Shown here: one piece after another, positions 19,379 through 28,628 of the stretch
Layout: every line of letters starts with the position of its first letter
Numbering within the stretch: the stretch's first letter is position 1
NCBI GenBank assembly: GCA_023511995.1
Contig: JAIMAL010000007.1
Span: 50,606-114,605, forward strand
Source of the DNA: Burkholderiales bacterium
GTDB taxonomy: Bacteria > Pseudomonadota > Gammaproteobacteria > Burkholderiales > Thiobacteraceae
Direction: 5' to 3'
DNA length: 64,000 nucleotides
Position numbers and translations under genes: made by a program
Notes under the pieces: generated by a model
The model's input: the letters and a program-made list of their open reading frames with translations, nothing else
What the model was told of the DNA's origin: nothing
Databases searched by the model: none

Positions 19379-19828
19379 ATGGTGGACATCTACACCGACG
19401 GTGCCTGCAAGGGCAACCCTGGCCCGGGCGGCTGGGGGGCGCTGCTGCGCTATGGCGAACACGAGCGCGAGCTGTGGGGCGGTGAGGCGGTGACCACCAA
19501 CAACCGCATGGAGCTCACCGCCGTGATCCGCGCCCTGGAGGCGCTGAAAAAACCCAGCCGCGTGCGCCTGCACACCGATTCCCAATACGTGCAGAAGGGC
19601 ATCACCGAGTGGCTTCCCAACTGGAAGAAGCGGGACTGGCGTACCGCGGACAACAAGCCGGTGAAAAACGCGGATCTGTGGCGCAAGCTGGATCAGCTTG
19701 CCGCCAAACACCACATCGAGTGGATCTGGGTGCGTGGCCATGCGGGCCACGACGGCAACGAACGGGCCGACCGACTCGCCAACCGCGGCTGCGCCGAACT
19801 GGCGAAGGGCAAGGGAATTCAAGCATGA
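19379..19828 (+). CDS. rnhA: Ribonuclease HI
   Basis: 149 residues. It cuts RNA in RNA-DNA hybrids. The four acidic metal ligands are visible in [38 protein letters not shown] and [10 protein letters not shown]. The start overlaps little upstream sequence: the ATG at 19379 lies 7 bp after the methyltransferase. It overlaps dnaQ by ATGA, the order rnhA-dnaQ being widely conserved. Confidence 0.97.
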   Translation: MVDIYTDGACKGNPGPGGWGALLRYGEHERELWGGEAVTTNNRMELTAVIRALEALKKPSRVRLHTDSQYVQKGITEWLPNWKKRDWRTADNKPVKNADLWRKLDQLAAKHHIEWIWVRGHAGHDGNERADRLANRGCAELAKGKGIQA

Positions 19829-20526
19829 GACAGATCATCCTGGATACGGAAACCACGGGCCTCGATCCCGCCCAGGGGCATCGCCTCATCGAGCTGGCGG
19901 CGCTGGAGCTCGTCAACCGGCGTCTGACCGGCAAGCGTTTCCATCGCTACCTCAATCCGGAACGGGAAATCGACGAAGGCGCCCTGCAGGTGCACGGCCT
20001 GACGGTGGAGTTCCTCGCCGACAAACCGCGCTTTGCCGACGTGGCGGATGAGTTTCTCGCCTTCATCCAGGGTGCCGAGATCGTTATCCACAATGCGCCC
20101 TTCGACATCGGTTTTCTCGATCATGAGCTTGCCCTGATCGGCCGGGAACCCCTGCTCAATTACTGCGCCGGCGTGGTGGATACGCTGAAGCTCGCGCGGG
20201 AACTCAATCCCGGCCAGAGAAACAGCCTGGATGCCCTGTGCAAGCGCTATGGCGTGGACAACTCTAACCGCACCCTGCACGGGGCGCTTCTGGATGCAGA
20301 GCTGCTGGCGGAAGTGTATCTGGCACTGACGCGCGGTCAGGAAAGCCTGATGATCGAACTCGACACGCCCCCGGCGGCGGCTGGCGCGGGCCTGATGACG
20401 AGTGATGCCCCCCTTGTCGTGCTGCGGGCGACGGAGGAAGAGCTGGCTGCCCACGAGGCGTTGCTTGCGGAGCTGGACAAGGAGAGCAAGGGGGGCTGCC
20501 TGTGGCGGCTCACCCCGCCCGGGTGA
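19825..20526 (+). CDS. dnaQ: DNA polymerase III epsilon subunit (3'-5' proofreading exonuclease)
   Basis: 233 residues, DEDDh exonuclease. Exo I is LDTETTGLD (Asp7, Glu9), Exo II is [13 protein letters not shown], Exo III is [14 protein letters not shown]. The last 60 residues form the region that binds the polymerase alpha subunit. It starts inside the rnhA stop codon. Confidence 0.96.
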   Translation: MRQIILDTETTGLDPAQGHRLIELAALELVNRRLTGKRFHRYLNPEREIDEGALQVHGLTVEFLADKPRFADVADEFLAFIQGAEIVIHNAPFDIGFLDHELALIGREPLLNYCAGVVDTLKLARELNPGQRNSLDALCKRYGVDNSNRTLHGALLDAELLAEVYLALTRGQESLMIELDTPPAAAGAGLMTSDAPLVVLRATEEELAAHEALLAELDKESKGGCLWRLTPPG

Positions 20527-20554
20527 TAACAAGGGGAAGGCGCAGGAGGAGGCC

Positions 20555-22519
20555 ATGCAGGGGGAAAGAAGGGGCCGCGGCATCCGTCGGCTGACGGTGT
20601 CATTGTGTCTGCTGGCGGGTCCGTTGGCCCACGCTGAGCAGACGCCGCTTTCGGAAGCGGAATTCCTGGGAGAGGTGCCCATGGTGTTGACGGTTTCCCG
20701 TCTGGCGCAGCCGGTGCAGGATGCACCCAGTGCGGTGACGGTGATCGACCGGGAGACCCTGCTTGCCTCCGGATTCCGCGAGATCGCCGATGTCATGCGC
20801 CTGGTGCCCGGGTTTTATGTGGGCTATGCGGCGGGCAATGATGTGATTGTGGCCCACGGCCTCACCAATGCCTATTTCGGCAGGCTGCAGGTGCTGGTTG
20901 ATGGACGCTCCGTCTATACGCCGGCCTGGGGGCAGGTGCGCTGGTCCATGCTGCCGGTGACGCTGGAGGAGGTGGACCGCATCGAGGTGACGCGGGGCCC
21001 CAACGCCGCTTCCTATGGGGCGAATTCCTTCACTGGCATCATCAACATCATCACCCGCCATCCTGCCCAGGACAAAGGGACCTTGTTCAGTGCCACGACC
21101 GGGGACCCGGACCTGCGCGATGGTTTCCTCCGCCACGCCGGCCGCTGGGCCGGCTGGGATTTCCGCATCAGCGCGGGCCATCGTGAGGACAGTGGCTTTG
21201 CCGCTCGCAACGACAGCCAGCACACGGATTCCCTCCTGGTGCGGGGTGATCGCCTGCTCAACGCCACCGACAGCCTGCAGGTTCAGGCCGGCTGGCGTGG
21301 CGGCCGGCTGGGCGTGGGTTGGTTTGGCGACCCCCTGGACCTGGCGCGGGACCGCCATGCAGCGACAGGCTTTGCGCAGTTTCGCTGGCAGCGGAACACA
21401 GGCCCGGACGACGAGCTTGCCGTGCAGTTCTATTACAGCTTCGACCGCAACCGGGAAGCTTTCGTGACCCCTGTGTCGAATCCGCCCACCACGCTGCGTC
21501 TTATGGAGGATGCTGAGCGTTATGACCTGGAAATCCAGCGCATCCAGGTGCCCACGCCGACGCTGCGCCTGGTCTGGGGTGCCAGCCTGCGCCATGACCG
21601 CGTCCACGCGCCCGCCTACCTGGGCACCGATGCCACCCGGCTCAATCGTCTGCAGCGTCTCTTCGGCCACGCCGAGTGGCGGCCCGCCGCAAGTCTCACC
21701 CTCAACGCCGGCGCCATGGTGGAACACAATGATTTGACGGGAACCGATCCCGCCCCGCGTCTTGCGGCGACCTGGCATGTCCTGCGCGATCACAGCCTGC
21801 GTCTGGGGTTTTCCCAGGCCCAGCGCACCCCCACGCTGCTCGAATACGCCGCCGACTACAAGATCGTGCTCAACGGTCTGCCGCCATTCCAGTGGTATCT
21901 GAGTCCGGAGCGGCTGCCGCCGGAACGCATCACCAGCCGCGAGCTCGCCTATCTCGGTGCAGTGCCTCGCCTTGGCTTGAGCTGGGATGTGCGCCTTTAT
22001 GAGGACCGCATCCGTGACGTCATCCTGGCCGATGCCATCGGCGGTGGCACCTGGATTTTCCGCAGCGGCAACTGGTTCACGCGACGGGGCATCGAAACCC
22101 AGCTCGCCTGGCACCTGGGGCCAACCCGCCTGCACCTCGCCCACGCCTTCGTGCAAATCCGCGACACGGGCGGGCCGGTGAAAAACGCCGAGCGGGACCT
22201 CTACCGCACCGATCCGCGCCACACCTTCGGGGGACTCGTGGCGCATCGTTTTCCCCACGGCATCGAGGCAAGCCTCGGCTATTACTACTACGATGACATG
22301 ACGCCGCTGGGCAATGGTGGTGATTACATCCGGGCCTACAGCCGGCGCGACCTACGTCTGGCAAAGCGGTTCCGCCTCGATGGCGGGCAGGCGGAGCTCG
22401 CCCTGGTGGCGCAAAACGTGGGGGCGCCCTACCGGGATTTCATGTGGGATGCCGTAAAGCCCGAGCAGCGTAACGAGTTCACCCGTCGCACCCTGGTCAC
22501 TTTCAAGGCGGAGTTCTGA
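20555..22519 (+). CDS. TonB-dependent outer-membrane receptor
   Basis: 654 residues with a signal peptide (LTVSLCLLAGPLAHAEQ). The plug domain is clear (APSAVTVIDRETLLASGFREIADVMRLVPGFYVG, then VEVTRGPNAASYGANSFTGIINIITR-like sequence at RIEVTRGPNAASYG), followed by a 22-strand barrel ending in Phe (VTFKAEF). The substrate is not evident. AGGAGGAGG precedes the ATG. It is followed after 13 bp by a periplasmic binding protein and then a GGDEF-EAL protein, a set that recurs in beta- and gammaproteobacteria and suggests ligand sensing rather than ordinary uptake. Confidence 0.9.
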   Translation: MQGERRGRGIRRLTVSLCLLAGPLAHAEQTPLSEAEFLGEVPMVLTVSRLAQPVQDAPSAVTVIDRETLLASGFREIADVMRLVPGFYVGYAAGNDVIVAHGLTNAYFGRLQVLVDGRSVYTPAWGQVRWSMLPVTLEEVDRIEVTRGPNAASYGANSFTGIINIITRHPAQDKGTLFSATTGDPDLRDGFLRHAGRWAGWDFRISAGHREDSGFAARNDSQHTDSLLVRGDRLLNATDSLQVQAGWRGGRLGVGWFGDPLDLARDRHAATGFAQFRWQRNTGPDDELAVQFYYSFDRNREAFVTPVSNPPTTLRLMEDAERYDLEIQRIQVPTPTLRLVWGASLRHDRVHAPAYLGTDATRLNRLQRLFGHAEWRPAASLTLNAGAMVEHNDLTGTDPAPRLAATWHVLRDHSLRLGFSQAQRTPTLLEYAADYKIVLNGLPPFQWYLSPERLPPERITSRELAYLGAVPRLGLSWDVRLYEDRIRDVILADAIGGGTWIFRSGNWFTRRGIETQLAWHLGPTRLHLAHAFVQIRDTGGPVKNAERDLYRTDPRHTFGGLVAHRFPHGIEASLGYYYYDDMTPLGNGGDYIRAYSRRDLRLAKRFRLDGGQAELALVAQNVGAPYRDFMWDAVKPEQRNEFTRRTLVTFKAEF

Positions 22520-22532
22520 TGGGAAAGCCCGG

Positions 22533-23450
22533 ATGACCGGTCTGATTCTGTGGCTCGCCCGCCTCTGCCTGGTGCTGGCCTTCGGGGCGGGGCCGGCCTT
22601 CGCGGCGCCTTCGAGCGTGGCCGTCCTGTTGAGCGACGAGGCGCCCCTGTACCAGGAATTCGCCCAGCGTTTCCAGAACGAACTCTTAAGCCGCGGCGCG
22701 ATGTCGGTGACGGTCTTGCCGCCGGCCGCCGCCGGGGAGGCGGCCCGTGCCGACCTCGTGGTGAGTGTGGGGGTGTGGGCAACGGAGCAGGCCTTGCGCC
22801 TGGAGCCGGCGCCCCCTGTGCTGGCGGTGCTGTTGCCGCGGGCGAGTTTCCTTAAGTTGCGGGCAAAGGCGGGGGCGCGGGCGCTGTCGGCCATTTTCCT
22901 CGATCAGCCGCCGGGGCGGCGGTTTGCCCTCATTGCCGAAGCTTTTCCAGAGGTTAGACGCGTCGGGGTGGTGCTGGGCCCCGAGTCGGCGGCGGAGGCG
23001 AGAAGCCTGCAGGCTGCGGCCCGGGAGCGGGGCATGATCCTGGTGGCCGAGCGCATCGATGAAGAGGAGGCGCTGCTAGCTGCCCTCAAACGGGTGCTGT
23101 CGGAGGCGGACGTCCTGCTTGCCGTTCCCGATTCCCTGGTCTTCAACCGGAATACCGCCCAGGCCATCCTGCTCACGAGTTACCGGGCGCAAAAGCCAGT
23201 GGTGGCCTATTCCCAGGCCTATGTGCAGGCGGGCGCGCTGGTTGCGGTGTATTCGACGCCGGCGCAGATCGCGCAACAGGCGGCGGAAATCGTCTACGGG
23301 CTGGGCACGCCTCCGACGTTGCCGGCGGCGCAATATCCGAAATATTTTTCCGTTGCGGTGAACGCGCAGGTGGCCCGTTCGCTGGGGATTCCCGTGGAAT
23401 CGGAGCGGGTGTTGTTGGAGCGATTGATGGGCGCGGGGGGCAGACCATGA
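22533..23450 (+). CDS. Periplasmic ABC-type substrate-binding protein (PF04392-like)
   Basis: 305 residues. A signal peptide (LARLCLVLAFGAGPAFAAP) is followed by a two-lobed binding fold: SVAVLLSDEAPLYQEFAQRF, DLVVSVGVWATEQAL, VRRVGVVLGPESAAEA, and LLTSYRAQKPVVAYSQAYVQAGALVAVYS. The last stretch is the hallmark of ABC_sub_bind proteins. No ATPase or permease is near, so it probably presents a ligand to the GGDEF-EAL protein encoded next, whose start overlaps its stop (ATGA). Confidence 0.8.
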   Translation: MTGLILWLARLCLVLAFGAGPAFAAPSSVAVLLSDEAPLYQEFAQRFQNELLSRGAMSVTVLPPAAAGEAARADLVVSVGVWATEQALRLEPAPPVLAVLLPRASFLKLRAKAGARALSAIFLDQPPGRRFALIAEAFPEVRRVGVVLGPESAAEARSLQAAARERGMILVAERIDEEEALLAALKRVLSEADVLLAVPDSLVFNRNTAQAILLTSYRAQKPVVAYSQAYVQAGALVAVYSTPAQIAQQAAEIVYGLGTPPTLPAAQYPKYFSVAVNAQVARSLGIPVESERVLLERLMGAGGRP

Positions 23451-25528
23451 AGGGGTGGAGCATCAAGTGGCAGGTCTTGTTTCTTGCTCTGGTCCCGGCG
23501 ACGTTGATCGCCCTCGGGCTGGCCTGGTTCTTCATCCAGCGGGGCTTGGCCGAACTGGATGCCGCATTGCACGAGCGGGGGCTCGCCATTGCCCGGCAGC
23601 TTGCCCCGGCCGCCGAGTACGGCGTGTTTTCCGGCAACCGCGAAGTATTGCGGCGTCTTGCCCAGGCGGCGGCGGAAGAGGCGGATGTGAAGTGGGTGGC
23701 CATCACCGATCGCAATGGGGAAATCCTGGCGGCCGCCGGGGAGGGGGTGCGACTGCCACCGGTGGGCACTCTGCAGGCAGGGGTCAACGTGGTGGTGGCC
23801 AGTTCGCCGCAGGCGCTGGATTTCAGTGCGCCCATCTGGGTCACCCAGTTGGCGGTGGAGGACGAGTGGGGACAGGCTCCCCCGGCACGCCGCCTCATCG
23901 GCCATGTGACGGTGGAGCTCAACCGCAGTGCAACGCAACGGGCAAAGGAGACCGTGCTGCGTCAGGGGCTTCTCATCACCGCCGTGGGATTGATCCTCGC
24001 CGCCCTCCTCGCCCTGCGCATGGGCCGGCGGGTGACGGAGCCGGTGCTGCGTCTGGCGCGCACCGTGGAAAAAATCGGTCTGGGTCAGTTGGACGCCCGT
24101 GTGCCGGAGGATTCTGGCGGCGAGCTAAAGGTTTTGGAAGCGGGCATCAACAGCATGGCCGCCGCCCTGCAGGCTTCCCATGACAACCTGCAGCAACGCA
24201 TCGCCGATGCCACCCTGCGCCTGAGTTACCAGGCCACCCACGACACGCTTACCGGCCTCATCAACCGCCGGGAATTCGAAGCACGGGTCGAGCGCGCCCT
24301 CGCCAGCGCCAGAAGCCACGGTCAGGTGCATACCCTGTGCTACCTCGATCTCGACCAGTTCAAGGTGGTCAACGACACCTGCGGCCATGTGGCCGGTGAC
24401 GAACTGCTGCGCCAGCTTTCGACCTTGCTGCAATCCCGCCTGCGGGAACGGGACACCCTGGCGCGCCTGGGTGGCGATGAATTCGGGGTGCTTCTGGAAA
24501 ACTGTGACGCGGCCTCGGCCCAACCCATTGCCGAACTGTTGCGGCAGACGGTGAAGGATTTCCGCTTCTTCTGGCAGGAGCGCGCCTTCGGCATTGGGGT
24601 CAGCATCGGCATGGTGGAAATCAACGCCGACAGCGGCAACCTGGCCAGTCTGTTGAGCGCGGCCGATGCCGCCTGTTATGCGGCCAAGGATCTGGGGCGC
24701 AACCGCGTGCATGTCTATCAGGAGCAGGATGGCGAAGTGGAGCGGCGGCGTGGGGAGATGCAGTGGGCGGTGCGCATCGGCCAGGCGATGGAGGAAAACC
24801 GCTTCCGCCTCTACCGTCAGCCCATCCTGCCTTTGGCCGAGGGCAGTCCCTGGCCCGCGCATCAGGAGATTCTGTTGCGCCTGCTTCTGGATGACGGTCA
24901 GCCCGTTCTGCCCATGGCCTTCATCCCGGCAGCGGAACGCTACAACCTCATGCCGGCGATCGACCGCTGGGTGATCAGCAAGGTGTGTTCCCTGTTCCAC
25001 GAGTCTTTCGGCGACGATCCGAACGGCCCCATCCTCACCGTGAATCTGTCCGGTCATTCCCTGTGCGACGACAACTTCCTTGGCTTCGTCGAGCGTCAGT
25101 TCGACCTCAACGGCGTGCCCCATGGGCGCATCTGCTTTGAAATCACCGAAAGCGCGGCGATCACCAATCTGCGCGAGGCTATCCATTTCATCGAGGCGAT
25201 GAAGAGCAAGGGTTGCACCTTCTCCCTGGATGATTTCGGCAGCGGCCTGTCCTCCTTCAACTATCTGAAAAACCTGCCGGTGGATTATCTCAAGATCGAT
25301 GGCGCCTTTGTCCGTGACATGGACACCGATCCCATGGACGAAGCCATGGTGGAGGCCATCCATCGCATCGGCCGCGTCGTGGGCCTGCGTACCATTGCCG
25401 AATGTGTGGAGAGTGCGGCGATCCTGGAGCGCCTGAAGCGCATCGGTGTGGATTACGTGCAGGGGGACTGGCTGGCCGCCCCCGTGCCCCTCACTGACCG
25501 TGGCGGAGGCCGCGGTCTTAGCGGGTGA
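23447..25528 (+). CDS. Membrane-bound GGDEF-EAL protein (cyclic-di-GMP turnover)
   Basis: 693 residues. A membrane span (about 9-29), a periplasmic sensor region to about 165, a second span (about 168-186), a HAMP domain (about 187-240), a GGDEF domain with LGGDEFGVLLE at 342-346, and an EAL domain from about 440. The inhibitory site RERD lies five residues before GGDEF. The EAL catalytic set looks complete: EILLRL, NLSGHS, FEITES, DDFGSG (about 595), YLKID, ECVES and YVQG. It could therefore make or degrade cyclic-di-GMP. Translational overlap with the binding protein suggests that protein feeds the periplasmic sensor. Confidence 0.92.
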   Translation: MKGWSIKWQVLFLALVPATLIALGLAWFFIQRGLAELDAALHERGLAIARQLAPAAEYGVFSGNREVLRRLAQAAAEEADVKWVAITDRNGEILAAAGEGVRLPPVGTLQAGVNVVVASSPQALDFSAPIWVTQLAVEDEWGQAPPARRLIGHVTVELNRSATQRAKETVLRQGLLITAVGLILAALLALRMGRRVTEPVLRLARTVEKIGLGQLDARVPEDSGGELKVLEAGINSMAAALQASHDNLQQRIADATLRLSYQATHDTLTGLINRREFEARVERALASARSHGQVHTLCYLDLDQFKVVNDTCGHVAGDELLRQLSTLLQSRLRERDTLARLGGDEFGVLLENCDAASAQPIAELLRQTVKDFRFFWQERAFGIGVSIGMVEINADSGNLASLLSAADAACYAAKDLGRNRVHVYQEQDGEVERRRGEMQWAVRIGQAMEENRFRLYRQPILPLAEGSPWPAHQEILLRLLLDDGQPVLPMAFIPAAERYNLMPAIDRWVISKVCSLFHESFGDDPNGPILTVNLSGHSLCDDNFLGFVERQFDLNGVPHGRICFEITESAAITNLREAIHFIEAMKSKGCTFSLDDFGSGLSSFNYLKNLPVDYLKIDGAFVRDMDTDPMDEAMVEAIHRIGRVVGLRTIAECVESAAILERLKRIGVDYVQGDWLAAPVPLTDRGGGRGLSG

Positions 25529-25559
25529 GTGGGTGGCACCTGCCGGGGGGCGCGGCCGA

Positions 25560-25976
25560 TCAGCGCACCACCGTCACTGGGCAGTGGGCGTGGATCATCA
25601 CCTGCTTCGCCACCGAGCCCAGCAGCCAACGGTCGAACAGGGTGTGGCCGCGATGGCCGACGACGATGTGGTCGATGCCATGGCGCTCGGCGTAGCGCAC
25701 GATCTGCACCGCCGGATGGCCGATCTCGATCTCGAATGAGATTTTCAGGGGATTGCCCGCCAGGCGGGCCTTCACCGGCTGCAGGGCTCGCTCGCAGTGG
25801 CGGCGGGATTGCTCGATCACGGCCTCGGTTTCGACCTCCTCGCCCAACTCCGGCACCCGTGCCACGGCCAGTACGTGCAGTTCCGCCGCATAGTGGTTTG
25901 CCAGGTCCAGGGCAAACTCCAGCGCGTGCTTGGCGGCGTCCGAGCCGTCGTAGGCGATCAGTATCTTGTGGATCAT
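25560..25976 (-). CDS. Universal stress protein UspA family
   Basis: 138 residues. It starts KILIAYDGSDAAKHAL and ends with the nucleotide-binding motif VVGHRGHTLFDRWLLGSVAKQVMIHAHCPVTVV, of the ATP-binding G-2x-G-9x-G(S/T) type. It may regulate or protect under stress; the target is unknown. TAGGAGACGCCC precedes the ATG. It is the last gene of the run that begins at the fluoride riboswitch, 77 bp after the antiporter. Confidence 0.9.
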   Translation of the reverse strand: MIHKILIAYDGSDAAKHALEFALDLANHYAAELHVLAVARVPELGEEVETEAVIEQSRRHCERALQPVKARLAGNPLKISFEIEIGHPAVQIVRYAERHGIDHIVVGHRGHTLFDRWLLGSVAKQVMIHAHCPVTVVR

Positions 25977-26053
25977 GGGCGTCTCCTAATCATCGCAGGG
26001 AGGAAAATCCTTCATCCCCTCGGGAACGAATGGCAATGTGGCTGGCGAGGGGA

Positions 26054-27262
26054 TCAGCGGCGGGCCAGTGTCTGTGCATCTCTATGGGACCCCTCTGCCG
26101 CTTCGTTCTTCTCCTGGGGCAAAAGGTGACGGGGCAGGAAAAACGCGTTCGCGATGAGCGTGGGCACCACCGCGCTGGCCACCACCGCCGCTACGATGGC
26201 CGAATACTGTCCCTGGTCAATGAGCCCGTGGGAGTAGCCGAACAGGGCCGAGATGGTGCCGAAGGTGAGTCCGGTGGACATGAGCATTGTGGTGTACATG
26301 GCCTCCTGCCGGGGTGATCTGTAGTAGAGGGTTGCCGGATAGACGCCGGCGATTTTGGCCACCATCTTCGACAAAAGCAGAATCACGAATGCAAGCGGCG
26401 CTGCAGCGAGCGCCGGCAGCGACACCAGCGAGCCGGCGCGGATGAAATAGAAGGGGGTGAGGAAACCCAGGGTCAGGGTGCGCAGCCTTCTCACTAGGGC
26501 ATGGTCCCTGCCCACCGTGCCGGCCAGGATCATCCCCACCAGATACGCCGGCAACACCGCCTCGCTGTCCGCCCAACCCGCCAGCGCGCCCAGGCTGAAC
26601 AGACACAGCATGAGAAACTTCGCCTCCAGTTCGGAGGGACGGTTACCGTAGCGCTTGAAGAAACGCGGCACCACGCGGGGGAGAATGAGCGCGGCCGCTG
26701 CGACCCCGGCGGCGAAGACCAGCGTCTTCCAGGTGAAGGGCGAAAACAGCAGGCCCAGCGCGATCACGGTCGCCAGGTCGTTGACGAAGCAGGCGGCCAG
26801 AACCGTCTTGCCATAATCGGTGGTATTGAGCCCGAATTCGAGCATGACCGCGTACACCACTGCCACCGAGGTGGTGGACATGGCCACGCCCGCCAGCCAG
26901 CTTGACGGTGTGCTCCAACCCAGCAGCCAGTGGGCCGCTGCCGCGCACAGGAGAAAGGGCGCGACAAAGCCCACCAGCCCGATGCCCACCGTGGGTTTCC
27001 AGTGGCTTCTGAAGAACGCGGGGTCCAGCTCCGCGCCCGCGAGAAAGGTGAGCAGGATGGCTCCCGCGCCGGAGAGGAACTTGATCCAGGTGGCGTCCCC
27101 CTTGAGCAAGGCTCCGCCCAGTGCGGCGCCGATGATGAGCTGGGCGACGGTGCCCACCACGATCTCGGAGAGGGCGGTGGCAACCCGCAGGTAGATGGAC
27201 AACAGCGTCGCCACCAGGGCCAGCCCCAGCCACAACGCCGCCTGAGCCCAGATTTCGGTCAT
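26054..27262 (-). CDS. Cation:proton antiporter, CPA2 (Kef/NapA) type
   Basis: 402 residues with about twelve hydrophobic spans and no cytoplasmic TrkA domain. The ion-binding Asn-Asp pair appears in CFVNDLATVIALGLLF, and LTFLAGAELDPAFF and GLTFGTISALFGYSHGLI fit the family. It exchanges Na+ or K+ for protons across the inner membrane. AGGAG precedes the ATG. Its place in the fluoride-riboswitch run suggests a role in ion or pH balance during fluoride stress (HF entry acidifies the cell); this is inference. Confidence 0.85.
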   Translation of the reverse strand: MTEIWAQAALWLGLALVATLLSIYLRVATALSEIVVGTVAQLIIGAALGGALLKGDATWIKFLSGAGAILLTFLAGAELDPAFFRSHWKPTVGIGLVGFVAPFLLCAAAAHWLLGWSTPSSWLAGVAMSTTSVAVVYAVMLEFGLNTTDYGKTVLAACFVNDLATVIALGLLFSPFTWKTLVFAAGVAAAALILPRVVPRFFKRYGNRPSELEAKFLMLCLFSLGALAGWADSEAVLPAYLVGMILAGTVGRDHALVRRLRTLTLGFLTPFYFIRAGSLVSLPALAAAPLAFVILLLSKMVAKIAGVYPATLYYRSPRQEAMYTTMLMSTGLTFGTISALFGYSHGLIDQGQYSAIVAAVVASAVVPTLIANAFFLPRHLLPQEKNEAAEGSHRDAQTLARR

Positions 27263-27277
27263 CGTTGTTCTCCTTTG

Positions 27278-27628
27278 TTATTGAGCGGCCAAGGTGGGTG
27301 GGTCCTCGTCGTCCGGATTGATCACGCCGAAGCGGGCGGGAATGCGCGCGTAGAACACGCGCACCTTTTCCCGGTGTAGGAGATCCAAGAGGCGTCTTGC
27401 CTCATCCTCGGTGATGATGAACTCCACCTCGACGATCTGGCTGCCGGCCAGTTCGAAGAACCGGTCCTCGTGCAGGACATGATGACGGCCGAATCCTGCC
27501 ATGGCGTGAAACGCGGAACCACCGCGGATGCCCAGCTTGTTGGCCTCCGCCAGCAGCCACTCCCACAACAGGGTATGACGATGGCGCTGGTTCTCGTGTA
27601 TGTAGAAGCGCAGAAAAAATCCCTCCAT
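27278..27628 (-). CDS. DUF190 family protein
   Basis: 116 residues, beginning MEGFFLRFYIHENQRHRHTLLWEWLLAEANKLGIRG, with a GIRGGSAFHAMAGFG segment and a C-terminal VEFIITEDEARRLLDLL. These fit DUF190 (PF02641), small PII-like ferredoxin-fold proteins often encoded beside crcB. The molecular role is unknown; nucleotide or ion-transport regulation is plausible. The ATG at 27628 is preferred because longer reading adds residues foreign to the family. Confidence 0.85.
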   Translation of the reverse strand: MEGFFLRFYIHENQRHRHTLLWEWLLAEANKLGIRGGSAFHAMAGFGRHHVLHEDRFFELAGSQIVEVEFIITEDEARRLLDLLHREKVRVFYARIPARFGVINPDDEDPPTLAAQ

Positions 27629-27644
27629 GCCGCCTCCGTTCCGG

Positions 27645-28022
27645 TCAATAGTTCTGGCGCGCGGGAATGACGCCGCGCACACCACCGCGCGGTTGCTCCA
27701 CGTCACCGCGATAGCGCGGAATCAGGTGCAGATGCACGTGCATGATGGTCTGGCCGGCCGCTTTCCCCACGTTGATGCCGATGTTGTAACCAGCGGGGTG
27801 AAACTCGCCGTCGAGTCGCGCGCGCAATTCGTCCAGCAGGCTGAACAGGGCCTGGCGTTCTTCCGGCGTGGTGTCGAAGAAACTGGCGACGTGACGAAAG
27901 GGGATGATAAGCACGTGGCCCGGGTTGACGGGATACTTGTCCCAGCGGGCATAGGCCAACGCATTGCGGCAGAGCATTTCCTCCGCGGTGCAGAAGGGGC
28001 AGGCGGCCTCGGCTGAAGTCAC
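27645..28022 (-). CDS. HIT family hydrolase
   Basis: About 125 residues. The histidine triad MHVHLHLIPR is intact, and PFC-x2-C-type cysteines at the start (CPFCTAEEMLCRN) may bind zinc as in other HIT proteins. These enzymes hydrolyse dinucleotide polyphosphates or nucleoside phosphoramidates; the substrate here is unknown. I chose GTG at 28022 because GAGGAG lies 6 bases upstream; GTG at 28040 is possible. It starts 10 bases after crcB ends. Confidence 0.85.
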   Translation of the reverse strand: MTSAEAACPFCTAEEMLCRNALAYARWDKYPVNPGHVLIIPFRHVASFFDTTPEERQALFSLLDELRARLDGEFHPAGYNIGINVGKAAGQTIMHVHLHLIPRYRGDVEQPRGGVRGVIPARQNY

Positions 28023-28032
28023 GACGGTCTCC

Positions 28033-28422
28033 TCATGCACGGGCCAGCAGCAGGCGCACGGTCATCATGCCGAGGGCGGTCAGGGCGAACGAACCGAAAA
28101 GGTGCACGCTCGCCTCCACCGCCGCCCACAGGTACTCGCCGCGCAGCAGCAGCGTGACCACTTCGGTGGAAAAGGTCGAGAAGGTGGTGAGCCCGCCCAT
28201 GAAGCCGGTGATGACGGCCAGGCGCGCTTCCGGCGGCAGCGCCGAATGGTGCGCGAAGACTTCCACCGCCACCCCGACCAGATAGCCTCCCAGGAGATTT
28301 GCCGCCAGCGTGCCCAGGGGAAGGGTGGGAAAGATGGGATTAAGCCGGGTGCCAAGCCACCAGCGCAGGCTCGCGCCCGCACCCGCGCCACCGAACACGG
28401 CCAGCAGTGCGGAATACCCCAT
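28033..28422 (-). CDS. crcB: Fluoride ion channel CrcB/Fluc
   Basis: 129 residues, four membrane spans. The family signature GFMGGLTTFSTFSTE is present, as are LRWWLGTRLN and LGTLAANLLGGYLVG. Dual-topology dimers export fluoride. The ATG at 28422 follows AGGAAAGGAAC; upstream lies a fluoride riboswitch about 105 bases away, which should turn the gene on when fluoride is bound. Confidence 0.96.
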   Translation of the reverse strand: MGYSALLAVFGGAGAGASLRWWLGTRLNPIFPTLPLGTLAANLLGGYLVGVAVEVFAHHSALPPEARLAVITGFMGGLTTFSTFSTEVVTLLLRGEYLWAAVEASVHLFGSFALTALGMMTVRLLLARA

Positions 28423-28528
28423 TCCGTTCCTTTCCTGATTGCATTTTTCGTGGAACGGGAGAGGTGATGAAAGGAGGCATCGGATGAACCGCCCGCATAC
28501 CCACACCTCCCCCGTACCGGGGAATCAT

Positions 28529-28577
28529 GTAGGCATCATCAGCCACGTGGGCGGTTATGAGGAGGAATGCCATCTCC
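28529..28577 (-). ncRNA. Fluoride riboswitch (crcB motif)
   Basis: Read on the - strand, the element opens with GGAGATGGCATTCCTCC, continues ATAACCGCC and closes GGCTGATGATGCCTAC. This matches the crcB/fluoride aptamer in its conserved GAUGG, AACCGCC and CUGAUGA-x-GCCUAC elements, with GGAG/CTCC pairing. It sits 107 bp before crcB. Just downstream, CCCCGGTACGGGG (28507-28525 region) could be part of the expression platform. A TATATT -10-like box lies at 28587-28592. Confidence 0.9.
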
Positions 28578-28628
28578 TATCTGGCAAATATAGCATGCCG
28601 TATGCCGCTTTGCACCATGGCCAGCGGA

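Noticed and set aside
20600..22258. 552-residue reading frame on the - strand
   Set aside because: It is antisense to the TonB receptor and has no features of its own.
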